Assembly (NCBI GenBank): GCA_040757795.1
Contig: JBFLWG010000026.1
Span: forward strand, 1 to 14,596
Reading direction: 5' to 3'
DNA from: DYTO01 sp040757795
GTDB lineage: Archaea > Hadarchaeota > Hadarchaeia > Hadarchaeales > Hadarchaeaceae
DNA length: 14,596 nt
Below the pieces are notes generated by a model. That model did not search any database. It saw only the letters and a program-made list of their open reading frames with translations, and was not told the origin of the DNA. Below, piece by piece: positions 1 through 7,179 of the stretch (its first letter is position 1; each line of letters begins with the position of its first letter). A program made the position numbers and the translations under genes.

Positions 1-55
1 TGGCCTCGTCGTCCACCTCGTAGAGTGCCCTATCAATTTTTACAATTCTCGGCAT
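1..55 (-). CDS. N-terminal fragment of an unidentified protein
   Basis: An open frame runs off the left edge. It starts at an ATG (55-53 on the minus strand) and reads MPRIVKIDRALYEVDDEA, 18 residues. The sequence GGTGA directly precedes the ATG. A T-rich TATA-like stretch lies about 26 bp upstream (around 76-88), which would place transcription start almost on the ATG, as in a leaderless archaeal mRNA. That promoter fit is the main reason to believe the start. The fragment is too short to assign a family. Confidence 0.5.
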   Translation of the reverse strand, partial: MPRIVKIDRALYEVDDEA

Positions 56-75
56 TCACCACATGATTAGCTTCT

Positions 76-88
76 CAAAATAAAAATT
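76..88 (-). promoter_or_regulatory. TATA-like element for the left-edge gene, also the T-rich end of tRNA-Leu
   Basis: On the minus strand the stretch reads ATTTTTATTTTGA. It is centred near 82, about 26 bp from the ATG at 55. It also follows the tRNA 3' end by about 20 bp, so the same T-rich run could end the tRNA transcript, since archaeal terminators are often simple T tracts. Both roles are inferred from position. Confidence 0.35.
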
Positions 89-109
89 CCATATGAATGG
101 CTGAATTTA

Positions 110-197
110 TGGTGCAGGGGAGGGGATTTGAACCCCCGAACTCCTAAGAGATCAGATCTTGAGTCTGACGCCGTAGACCTGGCTTGGCTACCCCTGC
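110..197 (-). tRNA. tRNA-Leu (anticodon CAA)
   Basis: The 88-nt minus-strand sequence folds as a class II tRNA. It has a 7-bp acceptor stem GCAGGGG/CCCCTGC, a D stem GCC/GGC, an anticodon stem TCAGA/TCTGA enclosing the loop CTCAAGA, a 14-nt variable arm with a CTC/GAG stem, a T stem with loop TTCAAAT, discriminator A and an encoded CCA. The anticodon CAA reads the UUG leucine codon, and the long variable arm and A73 fit leucine. There is no intron in the anticodon loop. The divergent M28 peptidase gene starts only 41 bp away. Confidence 0.96.
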
Positions 198-221
198 AAT
201 TGAAGCTTTTTGTTTTGGACC

Positions 222-230
222 TAATTAAAT
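222..230 (-). promoter_or_regulatory. TATA-like box for tRNA-Leu
   Basis: The minus strand reads ATTTAATTA, centred near 226. That is about 26-29 bp upstream of the mature tRNA 5' end at 197, the normal archaeal spacing. The 41-bp gap to the divergent peptidase ATG at 239 must hold the promoters of both genes. Confidence 0.5.
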
Positions 231-238
231 TGAGTGAC

Positions 239-1450
239 ATGACGGAGTTTGAGCCTCGCCAAGCATTCGAGCACGTGGACAGGCTGGCGTACGATATAGG
301 CCCACGGCTGGCCGGAAGCCGCGGTGAGGAGCTGGCGGCAGAATACATAGAAAAGCAACTGAAAAGCTACGGGCTTGATGCCACGTCTCAAGAGTTCACC
401 TTTGTCGACCGGGCGCTGAAAAGGAGGGCATCCGCGGTGCTTTTGACATCGGTGTTGTTCGCAAGCTTCGTGCTGCCTCCGCCTTTCCCGATAGCGGCGT
501 GGGCAATAGTCCTGGTCGTCTGGCGCAGTTTGGAAAAAATCCTGCCGAAAAAAAGGAGCCGCAACATCATCGCCACTGCCGGGGCAAAATCAGCTGAAAA
601 AGAGGTCGCTGTGTCCGCCCACTACGACAGCGCAAGATGCTCACAAAATCCGCGCATGTTTTTATTTTCGAGGTTATTTTTCTTACCATCGCTAGCGATA
701 GCCACTCTTTCGGCGTTGTTACTATCAATAGGGTTTTCTCCATGGCCGTCGTTGGCCCTAGCAGCCGCCTTTCTTGCGTCTTCCACAGTATTTTTTATTT
801 CAGCGGGCAACCGGATAATTTCGCCAGGCGCGGACGACAACGCCTCAGGAGCGGCAGTGTTTCTGGAAATAGCGCGGGTCCTGGCTGTCGACCCCCCAAC
901 TGACAGAAAAGTTACTTTGGTGGCTTTTGGGGCCGAGGAGCAGGGGCTAGTCGGTTCGCGAATGTTTGCAGCCAAGTTGCTAAACCCTAAAGCCGTTTTT
1001 CTAAACGTGGACACAGTTGGAGTTGGTCCCCAGCCGTACATAATTGAGGGCAACAGCCTGATGCTAAAGGTGAAGACCACCGCCAAAATGAACCAGGCTC
1101 TGGCCGACTCGATAAAACGTGCGGGCCTTGAGCCAAAGCTGTGGTGGGCGGCACTCGCGGGCCACGATCATATGCCGCTGGTCCGACGACGTTACAGCGC
1201 CACTACACTTACCTTCGATGCAACCGGATCTGACAAGCTCGGCCAAAGGCTTTCAAAAATATTCAAGCTGCCCAACGCGAGGACGAGGAGATACGGCAAG
1301 CTGCACACGATGGACGACACCCCGGAGCACCTAGAGCTGAAAACAATTGAGCTTTCGGGAAAAATCGTGCTCGACTTCGTTAGAACAGTCTTTGCGGAAG
1401 CGGCAAATGTGGCCCCCCAGGACCAGACAAAAAGCAGTGCAGTGTCTTAA
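239..1450 (+). CDS. Membrane-embedded M28 family zinc metallopeptidase
   Basis: This predicted 403-residue aminopeptidase-like enzyme has the full set of M28 metal ligands: H128 and D130 in HYDS, D199/D200 in DDNASG, the E233-E234 pair in AEEQG, D258 in NVDTVG, and H311 in GHDHMP. These predict a co-catalytic two-zinc site that removes N-terminal residues from peptides. Four hydrophobic segments are visible (about 64-80, 82-97, 143-164 and 169-188). The last two are inserted between the first and second zinc ligands. Basic residues flank the first pair (KRR at 61-63, KKRSR near 104), which suggests a cytoplasmic active site. There is no cleavable signal peptide. The frame stays open upstream through the tRNA gene, so I start at ATG 239; TTG 230 is a weak alternative. 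The substrate is unknown. The C-terminal 20 residues look unstructured. Confidence 0.9.
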   Translation: MTEFEPRQAFEHVDRLAYDIGPRLAGSRGEELAAEYIEKQLKSYGLDATSQEFTFVDRALKRRASAVLLTSVLFASFVLPPPFPIAAWAIVLVVWRSLEKILPKKRSRNIIATAGAKSAEKEVAVSAHYDSARCSQNPRMFLFSRLFFLPSLAIATLSALLLSIGFSPWPSLALAAAFLASSTVFFISAGNRIISPGADDNASGAAVFLEIARVLAVDPPTDRKVTLVAFGAEEQGLVGSRMFAAKLLNPKAVFLNVDTVGVGPQPYIIEGNSLMLKVKTTAKMNQALADSIKRAGLEPKLWWAALAGHDHMPLVRRRYSATTLTFDATGSDKLGQRLSKIFKLPNARTRRYGKLHTMDDTPEHLELKTIELSGKIVLDFVRTVFAEAANVAPQDQTKSSAVS

Positions 1451-1525
1451 GAGGCATCGAAACAAATTCAGTCAGACCCACATCCAGAGCAGCTGCAAAA
1501 GTAAACAAAGCGTCGAGGAACGGAA

Positions 1526-1534
1526 TTTTAAATA
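1526..1534 (+). promoter_or_regulatory. TATA box of the phosphoesterase gene
   Basis: TTTTAAATA is a near-consensus archaeal TATA box centred at 1530. It predicts transcription start near 1556, which is downstream of the ATG at 1550 and upstream of the GTG at 1565. It therefore supports the GTG as the true start. Confidence 0.55.
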
Positions 1535-1564
1535 TGGACGCTGGAATTTATGGCAGGTGATGTT

Positions 1565-2056
1565 GTGAAAATCGGGATAATGTCAGACTCCCACGATAGG
1601 CTCGACGCCGTGGACAAAGCTGTAAAATTCTTCAATCAGAAGAAGGTCGCGCATGTCCTCCACGCCGGCGACCTTGTTTCACCATTCGTGGCGCCGAGGT
1701 TTGGCAACCTGAAGGCGAAGCTTCACTATGTCTGGGGAAACAACGAAGGCGACAGGGAGTTCACAAGAGTCAGGTTCGCTGAAGTTGGGGTGACTCCTCT
1801 CGGAAACTTTGCTTCCCTTGATCTTGGGGGGAGGAAAATTGCCCTGTTGCACGGAACCCACGAGGGCATTGTGACGGCGCTCGTCAAGTCTGGTTCATTC
1901 GATGTTGTTGTCCGCGGGCACACTCACAAGGCAGAGGTTAAAGAGGGGAAGACGCTTTACATCAACCCGGGCGAGACTTGCGGCTACCTTACTGGTCGCT
2001 CCACGGTGGCCTTGTTGGACCTAGCCACACTCAAGGTCAAAATCATCGAGCTTTGA
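1565..2056 (+). CDS. Metallophosphoesterase, MJ0936/YfcE family
   Basis: This small (163-residue) calcineurin-like phosphodiesterase has all the metal-binding motifs: D8 and H10 in SDSHD, D36 in AGDLV, N59 in GNN, H96 in LLHGTH, and H119 and H121 in GHTH. MJ0936 and YfcE hydrolyse model phosphodiesters with Mn2+ or Ni2+; their natural substrate is unsettled. The length matches the family's usual ~160-180 residues. I chose GTG 1565 over the in-frame ATG at 1550 for three reasons: GGTGA (1556-1560) lies 4 bp before it, the TATA box predicts transcription start near 1556, and family members typically begin MKIGIMSD. The ATG would add five residues. The protein is cytoplasmic, with no signal peptide. 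Confidence 0.93.
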   Translation: MKIGIMSDSHDRLDAVDKAVKFFNQKKVAHVLHAGDLVSPFVAPRFGNLKAKLHYVWGNNEGDREFTRVRFAEVGVTPLGNFASLDLGGRKIALLHGTHEGIVTALVKSGSFDVVVRGHTHKAEVKEGKTLYINPGETCGYLTGRSTVALLDLATLKVKIIEL

Positions 2057-2060
2057 AGTC

Positions 2061-2066
2061 TTTTTT
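2061..2066 (+). terminator. T-tract terminator after the phosphoesterase gene
   Basis: A run of six T follows the stop codon by 4 bp. Archaeal transcription commonly ends at such T tracts without a hairpin. The next promoter begins about 20 bp further on. Confidence 0.4.
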
Positions 2067-2083
2067 AATGGGCTCGGTTGGGA

Positions 2084-2092
2084 TTTATATTT
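2084..2092 (+). promoter_or_regulatory. TATA box of the Ca2+-ATPase gene
   Basis: TTTATATTT, centred near 2088, matches the archaeal consensus and predicts transcription start around 2114, giving a leader of about 29 nt before the ATG at 2143. That leader contains a GTG-initiated mini-frame (see findings). Confidence 0.55.
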
Positions 2093-2142
2093 TAGTTTGT
2101 ATTTAGGATTGTGGTGAATACACGTCAAAACCTTGGCATAGC

Positions 2143-4824
2143 ATGAAAATAGATGAGGTTTTGCGCGGCTCCAACTCCAAAATGGAGGGCTTGGGCAGCG
2201 GGGACGCAAAAAAGCGTTTACTAGAGTTTGGACCAAATGAGCTTAAAAAGGAAAAGAAAGTTCCTGCCTGGAAACTCTTCCTTGAGCAGTTCACAAACAT
2301 TTTGACCATAATACTTTTGATTGCTACGGTGCTTTCATTCGCTCTGGGTGAAGTCTACGATGCAATAGTAATTGTGGCAATAGTCATCGTCTCCGCGGTT
2401 CTTGGTTTTACGCAGGAACACCGCGCGGAGAAAGCTCTGGAAGCCTTGAAGAAGATGACTGCTCCGAACGCTCTGGTTTTGAGGGATGGCAAAGAGGTGC
2501 AGATACCCGCCAGTGATATTGTCCCAGGTGATATTCTCTTGCTTTATACTGGGGACAAAGTACCGGCTGACGCCAGGCTCATCGAAGCCATGAATTTGAA
2601 GATTGACGAAGCTCCGCTCACAGGGGAATCCACTCCGGTGGAAAAGGATACCAACCCATTGCCGGAAAAAACTCTGATTTCTGACAGGAAAAACGTCGTT
2701 TTTACAGGGACTGCTGTAGTCTACGGGCGCGGCAAAGCAATTGTCACGGAAACGGGCATGAACACTGAATTTGGTAAGATTGCCAAAATGGTCCAAGTCA
2801 CCGAGGCGGAAGAAACACCACTAGAAAAAAGAATGTCACATGTGGGGAAGTGGCTTGGAATTTTATCAATAACTGTCTGCGCCGTAGTCGCTGTCCTTGG
2901 GATTGTAAGAGGGTTTGCCATCCTGGCCATGGTCTTGTGGGGGGTGAGCCTTGCGGTTGCCGCAGTTCCGGAAGCATTGCCGGCCGTTGTGACTGGCGCC
3001 CTTGCCTTGGGGATGCGCCGCATGGCCAAAGAAAATGCATTGATCAGGAGACTTCCAGCAGTTGAAACACTGGGGTGCACAAGCGTCATCTGTTCAGACA
3101 AAACCGGCACAATGACAAAGGGCGAGATGACTGTGCAAAAAGCGTATGTGAACGGCAAGGAGTTGAAGGCCACTGGCATTGGATATGAGCCGCATGGAGA
3201 ATTCTTTGTTGATGGAAAGAAAATAGATCCGTCCAAAGAAAAAGAACTCTTGGCGCTTCTAAAAACATCGGCACTTTGTAATGACTCAAAGCTGGAAAAG
3301 AAAGAGAAGAAATGGGTCGTGAAAGGCGATCCAACTGAGGGCGCTTTGGTGGTCGCGGCGGCAAAAGCCGGGTTGTGGAAGGAAGACTTGGATAAAAAGG
3401 AGCCGCGCATAGGGGAAGTTCCATTCTCATCCGAAAGAACGCGAATGACGACTTTGCACGAGGTCAAGGGGAAAGGCCATGTGGCGTACATGAAAGGCGC
3501 GCCGGAAGTTGTCCTGAAGCGTTGCACAAAAATTTACATAAACGGCAAAGTACGCGGCCTGACTGAAGAAGACCGTAAAAAGGCGCTGAAAGTAAACGAT
3601 GAGTTGGCCGCCCAAGCTTTGAGAAACCTGGCGTTTGCTTACAAGGAACTCGCTGAAAAGGCACTCTCATTTGGTGAAAAAGACGAGAAGGGCTTCACTT
3701 TTGTCGGAATAATGGGGATGATTGACCCCCCGCGCCAGGAAGTTAAAGACGCGATTAAGCTGTGCAAGAACGCCGGCATAAAAGTTGTCATGGTGACGGG
3801 CGACCACGCGCTAACAGCCGCGGCTATTGCGAGGGATCTTGGCCTGATAGAGGAAAACAAGGAAGGCAAGGTGTTGACTGGGGTGGACTTAGACAAGCTC
3901 GGCGACAAAAAATTCGCGAAAATTGTTGAGGACGTTTCAATTTACGCGAGGGTCATGCCCGAGCACAAGGTCAGGATAGTGAAGGCCCTGAAAAAGAAGG
4001 GACACATATGCGCCATGACGGGAGATGGGGTGAATGACGCCCCAGCGCTGAAAATGTCCGACATAGGGGTCTCAATGGGGATAACCGGGACTGAGGTGAC
4101 GAAGGAAGCTTCAGACATGGTGCTGGCCGACGACAATTTTGCAACAATAGTCAAGGCTGTCAAGGAGGGGCGAGAAATTTACGGCAACGTTAAGAAATAT
4201 TTGACCTACCTGCTGCGCAGCAACATCATGGAGATACTGGTCCTGGCCAGCGTAATGTTGATCTCGCCCGTAGCTGCGGCGGCGGTGGCATTGACAACCA
4301 TCCAGATTCTTTGGGTAAACCTGACGACAGACGGGCTGCCCGCGATTGCATTGGGAGTGGATCCTGGTGATCCCGACCTGATGGAGCAAAAACCGAGAAA
4401 CCCGAAAGAGAGCGTCTTCACGAGAGACGTCAAAATATACCTTGTTGCCGTCCCCGTACTGATGACAGTGCTACTCGTTGGCGGGTACTTCTACGCCTTA
4501 AACACAGGCTCCACGGTGGTCGAAGCTAGAACACAACTGTTTTTGGCAATTGTCTTGTTGGAATTGGCTAACGCAGTGTCCGCGCGGTCTTTAAAATACA
4601 CCGTCTTCAAGGTTGGGGTCTTCAAAAACAAGTTCTTGTGGGTTGCGATTGCTTCATCGCTTGCATTAATGTTCCTAGTATTCTATCTAACGCCACTCCA
4701 GGGGATATTCGAGGTGACTTACCCGCGGCTCTCAGATTGGGCGGCGGGAATCGCTTTCATGCTGATAACCTTTGCCTCACTAGAGGGAGGCAAATACATC
4801 GCCAGCAGGAAACACAAGGTTTAG
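2143..4824 (+). CDS. P2-type Ca2+-transporting ATPase
   Basis: This 893-residue P-type ATPase is predicted to pump Ca2+ out across the membrane. It has the actuator motif TGES (160-163), the phosphorylated aspartate D319 in SDKTGT, KGAPE (451-455) in the nucleotide domain, and the hinge motif TGDGVNDAPALK with D628. The residues that bind Ca2+ in SERCA all have counterparts: E277 in M4 (PEALP), N694 and E697 in M5, N726, T729 and D730 in M6 (NLTTDGLP), and E807 in M8 (LLELANAVS). Both SERCA sites therefore look intact, which favours Ca2+ over other P2 cargoes. The length is normal for prokaryotic P2A pumps. No good Shine-Dalgarno precedes ATG 2143; a short upstream frame ends in an ATGA overlap with it. 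The gene converges on the phosphate permease gene with a 6-bp gap. Confidence 0.93.
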   Translation: MKIDEVLRGSNSKMEGLGSGDAKKRLLEFGPNELKKEKKVPAWKLFLEQFTNILTIILLIATVLSFALGEVYDAIVIVAIVIVSAVLGFTQEHRAEKALEALKKMTAPNALVLRDGKEVQIPASDIVPGDILLLYTGDKVPADARLIEAMNLKIDEAPLTGESTPVEKDTNPLPEKTLISDRKNVVFTGTAVVYGRGKAIVTETGMNTEFGKIAKMVQVTEAEETPLEKRMSHVGKWLGILSITVCAVVAVLGIVRGFAILAMVLWGVSLAVAAVPEALPAVVTGALALGMRRMAKENALIRRLPAVETLGCTSVICSDKTGTMTKGEMTVQKAYVNGKELKATGIGYEPHGEFFVDGKKIDPSKEKELLALLKTSALCNDSKLEKKEKKWVVKGDPTEGALVVAAAKAGLWKEDLDKKEPRIGEVPFSSERTRMTTLHEVKGKGHVAYMKGAPEVVLKRCTKIYINGKVRGLTEEDRKKALKVNDELAAQALRNLAFAYKELAEKALSFGEKDEKGFTFVGIMGMIDPPRQEVKDAIKLCKNAGIKVVMVTGDHALTAAAIARDLGLIEENKEGKVLTGVDLDKLGDKKFAKIVEDVSIYARVMPEHKVRIVKALKKKGHICAMTGDGVNDAPALKMSDIGVSMGITGTEVTKEASDMVLADDNFATIVKAVKEGREIYGNVKKYLTYLLRSNIMEILVLASVMLISPVAAAAVALTTIQILWVNLTTDGLPAIALGVDPGDPDLMEQKPRNPKESVFTRDVKIYLVAVPVLMTVLLVGGYFYALNTGSTVVEARTQLFLAIVLLELANAVSARSLKYTVFKVGVFKNKFLWVAIASSLALMFLVFYLTPLQGIFEVTYPRLSDWAAGIAFMLITFASLEGGKYIASRKHKV

Positions 4825-4830
4825 GCTAGA

Positions 4831-5859
4831 TTAGGCGGCCACGCCTGGAAAAGCGCTGACTAACAGCCAGCCAAATAAAAATGAAAGTCCGATTGTCACA
4901 AATGGTGTCAAAACCCAGATGAGACCGATACGGCCCAGGTTTTTCTTGTTAACAGTTTCAGCGCCTTTCACAAGGCCAACTCCCGCTATCGAACCAATCA
5001 GCGCCTGTGATGACGAAACAGGGATAGTCAACTGAACGAAAAACCAAACCGAGAGCGCGGCCCCGAACTGGGAAGCAAAAGCGCTTCGGGGGTCAAGCCC
5101 CGTGATTCCGGATCCCACCGTCTGCACAACGTTTTTACTGAACATGAACGCACCGAGCGTCAATGCTGCCATGGCAAATATTGCGACAGCGTAGGTCTGA
5201 CCTCCAAACGCCCCATACCCGTTGAGAACTCCTGTGAGGGTGCTTAGGTCATTTGCACCCAGAGTGTACGCGCCATACGCTGCCGCTACAAGTACAATGA
5301 TGGAAAAAATTCTGTTGAGTAAAATTAGATTCTTTACTCTCTTTAAAGCGAAATTAACGGTTCTGAACAGCAAATATCCGAAGAGGGCCGCCAGCGCAGG
5401 ATTTGTCACCCAAGAAATCCCGATTGTTCCCAACTTGCCATATTGAACTGATGCCCCAAGTGTAGGCACCATCATTGTTACCACCAGCCCTGCACCGATA
5501 ACTGAACCTACCATAGACTGGGTAACCGAGATCGGCAGACCTTTTATTGAAGCGAAGAGCATCCATGTTCCTGCAGCTAGAAGTGCCCCAATGGTCGCGA
5601 GGGGGACGCTGATGAGGGGGTTCACGGTGCTGCCCGGTGCTGGTTTAACTATTCCGGTCCCAACGGTACTCCCAACCTTCCCTCCCTCCAGCATGGCGCC
5701 TATGAACGCAAGAACTACTACAAAGATTATGGCTTTTTTATACTTCATTATGCGGGCGCCCACAGACACGCCGATGGAATCCGCTGCATCGTTTGCGCCA
5801 ATGTTCCACGCCACGAAAAATCCCACGAGCAGGACGATTATCTCAATCAGCTCAACCAC
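4831..5859 (-). CDS. pit: PiT family inorganic phosphate permease
   Basis: This 342-residue integral membrane protein belongs to the PiT (PF01384) family, which moves phosphate by cation symport. The two family half-signatures are visible: WNIGANDAADSIGVSVGA near the N terminus and YTLGANDLSTLTGVL in the second half. About ten hydrophobic segments fill the rest. I start at GTG 5859 (VVELIEIIVLL). The frame stays open to a TTG at 5922, but a TATA-like element at 5881-5888 would place transcription start almost exactly at 5859. The upstream neighbour on the same strand is a DUF47 protein, the usual partner of PiT transporters, which argues for phosphate rather than sulfate as cargo. Confidence 0.93.
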   Translation of the reverse strand: MVELIEIIVLLVGFFVAWNIGANDAADSIGVSVGARIMKYKKAIIFVVVLAFIGAMLEGGKVGSTVGTGIVKPAPGSTVNPLISVPLATIGALLAAGTWMLFASIKGLPISVTQSMVGSVIGAGLVVTMMVPTLGASVQYGKLGTIGISWVTNPALAALFGYLLFRTVNFALKRVKNLILLNRIFSIIVLVAAAYGAYTLGANDLSTLTGVLNGYGAFGGQTYAVAIFAMAALTLGAFMFSKNVVQTVGSGITGLDPRSAFASQFGAALSVWFFVQLTIPVSSSQALIGSIAGVGLVKGAETVNKKNLGRIGLIWVLTPFVTIGLSFLFGWLLVSAFPGVAA

Positions 5860-5880
5860 CAAACAGCGTTGCCGCGCATA

Positions 5881-5888
5881 GTTAAAAA
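5881..5888 (-). promoter_or_regulatory. TATA-like box of the phosphate permease gene
   Basis: The minus strand reads TTTTTAAC, centred at about 5885 in the 87-bp gap after the DUF47 gene. It lies 26 bp upstream of GTG 5859, which predicts a leaderless permease mRNA. Confidence 0.45.
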
Positions 5889-5946
5889 CGTATTTTTTCT
5901 GCTGCAGTGCTTGTAAATTCAAAATTGATTGAGGTCAATTCTAAAA

Positions 5947-6651
5947 TCACGTGAAAAGGGTCAGGGCAAGAATCTGGATCGAGTCGCTCATGTCCTCGGC
6001 GCGGTCGCTGATGTTGCCAAACCTTCTGATGAACTCCGCCATCTGGATAACGCTAAGCGGTGGAAACAGGTCTTCGAGTTCGTAAAGCTCGTGCAGCAGA
6101 CCACCTTCGAGTATGTCCACTTGGTGTTCAAAGTTGTCCACGTCTTTGGCCTTCCTGATTGCCACATCTATGTTTGTTCCTATTGCGTCCACAGATTCAC
6201 GCAGGGTTTCGACTGTTTGGACCGTTAGTTTTGCCATATCCACAAACTTCTTCCTCCAATCCTTAACGCTCTTGCTCTTTTTCTCCACGGTTGCCAAAGC
6301 CTTGAACAGCCTCTCCCTTAGAATTAGCACGCGCATGGCGCCTTCTGCAGTGTCAGCCACTCTGTCCAGCCTTTCGGCCAGCCAGGCAAGGTCGCCCCTG
6401 AAAGCAGGCAGGAACGCCCCGCCGTAAAGCGCGTTAATGAAATCCCTGCGCCCATGGTCGGCCTTTGTCTCGATTGTGGACAGCTCTCTCCCCAAAGCTT
6501 CCGCCTTCTGCAGATCCTTATCCAAAAAGTAGGCGTTGACCACTTCCTCGAACTTCTTTGCAACGTTGGCAACCTCTTTGGCATTTTTCCGGAGGATTTC
6601 AATCGCGTTCTTTTCCTTGCCGCCTACGAATGATATAGCTAGTGCTTCCAC
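5947..6651 (-). CDS. DUF47 (PhoU-like) phosphate transport accessory protein
   Basis: This 234-residue, almost wholly helical cytoplasmic protein matches the DUF47/TIGR00153 family (PF01865), which is related to PhoU and is commonly encoded next to PiT permeases. PhoU-type acidic metal-binding signatures occur twice: AERLDRVADTAEGA near the middle and SDRAEDMSDS near the C terminus. It starts at GTG 6651, preceded by a strong Shine-Dalgarno AAAGGAGG (6659-6666) with 7-bp spacing. It is the likely regulator or gate of the permease gene that follows 87 bp downstream. The mechanism in this family is not well established. Confidence 0.93.
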   Translation of the reverse strand: MEALAISFVGGKEKNAIEILRKNAKEVANVAKKFEEVVNAYFLDKDLQKAEALGRELSTIETKADHGRRDFINALYGGAFLPAFRGDLAWLAERLDRVADTAEGAMRVLILRERLFKALATVEKKSKSVKDWRKKFVDMAKLTVQTVETLRESVDAIGTNIDVAIRKAKDVDNFEHQVDILEGGLLHELYELEDLFPPLSVIQMAEFIRRFGNISDRAEDMSDSIQILALTLFT

Positions 6652-6682
6652 AATCTGGCCTCCTTTAGTATATATCCGCCCC

Positions 6683-6691
6683 TTTTAAAAA
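6683..6691 (-). promoter_or_regulatory. TATA-like box of the DUF47 gene
   Basis: The minus strand reads TTTTTAAAA, directly after the nob1 stop codon. Standard spacing puts transcription start near 6661, at the Shine-Dalgarno itself. The DUF47 gene may have its own promoter or be read through from nadK-nob1. Confidence 0.4.
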
Positions 6692-6693
6692 CA

Positions 6694-7179
6694 CTACTTC
6701 TTTGGCTGCTTCTTCAGGCCTGAGCCGCAGACAGTGCATTTCTGTATCGTTACGGGGTATTTCCTGCCGCAGGCGGGGCAGGCCATTTCCCATTCAAAGA
6801 CCTTTTTTATCCCGGCCATTTTTATCGGTCGATGGGCTATGCCGAGCTTCCTCGCCACGTTCTGGATTGCATAGTCGTCCGTTACTATCTCCGCGCCATT
6901 TTTCTTCAGGTCCACGGCGAGGGCAAGAAGTTGGGTGTCTGTCTTGGAAACGGAGTCGCCGGTCACCTTCAGCATCTTTTCAACCTCTTTTGCAGCGCTC
7001 TTCGAAGGCGCCATCACTTTAACCTTCCCTGAAATCAGGGCAGTTTCGAGCACAAGCTTTACAGAAAGACTCTTGGCCTCTTCAATCACCTCTGGAACCG
7101 TCACCTGCTCGGCGTCTGAAAGTTCAGGCACAAAACCGGCAGTCAGGGCAGAGGTGTCGAGGACAAGAAGCTTCGGCAA
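6694..7179 (-). CDS. nob1: Endoribonuclease Nob1 (PIN domain plus zinc ribbon)
   Basis: This 161-residue protein joins an N-terminal PIN nuclease domain to a C-terminal zinc ribbon, the archaeal Nob1 layout. Nob1 cuts the 3' end of pre-16S rRNA during small-subunit maturation. PIN acidic residues are visible at D8 (VLDTSAL), E30/E33, D81 (KTDTQLLALA) and D101/D102 (VTDDYAIQNVA). The zinc ribbon uses C134, C137, C148 and C151. Translation starts at TTG 7179, directly after the nadK stop (TAGTTG). It is supported by an AAGGAG Shine-Dalgarno at 7189-7194, inside the end of nadK, with 9-bp spacing. This implies co-transcription and translational coupling with nadK. Confidence 0.95.
   Translation of the reverse strand: MPKLLVLDTSALTAGFVPELSDAEQVTVPEVIEEAKSLSVKLVLETALISGKVKVMAPSKSAAKEVEKMLKVTGDSVSKTDTQLLALAVDLKKNGAEIVTDDYAIQNVARKLGIAHRPIKMAGIKKVFEWEMACPACGRKYPVTIQKCTVCGSGLKKQPKK

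Noticed and set aside
128..238. Upstream extension of the M28 peptidase frame to ATG 128.
   Set aside because: It overlaps the tRNA-Leu gene almost completely, and the conserved family start lies at the residues after ATG 239.
2721..3527. Long minus-strand open frame inside the Ca2+-ATPase gene.
   Set aside because: It is antisense to conserved ATPase motifs, with low-complexity Ser/Thr/Ala-rich content typical of shadow frames.
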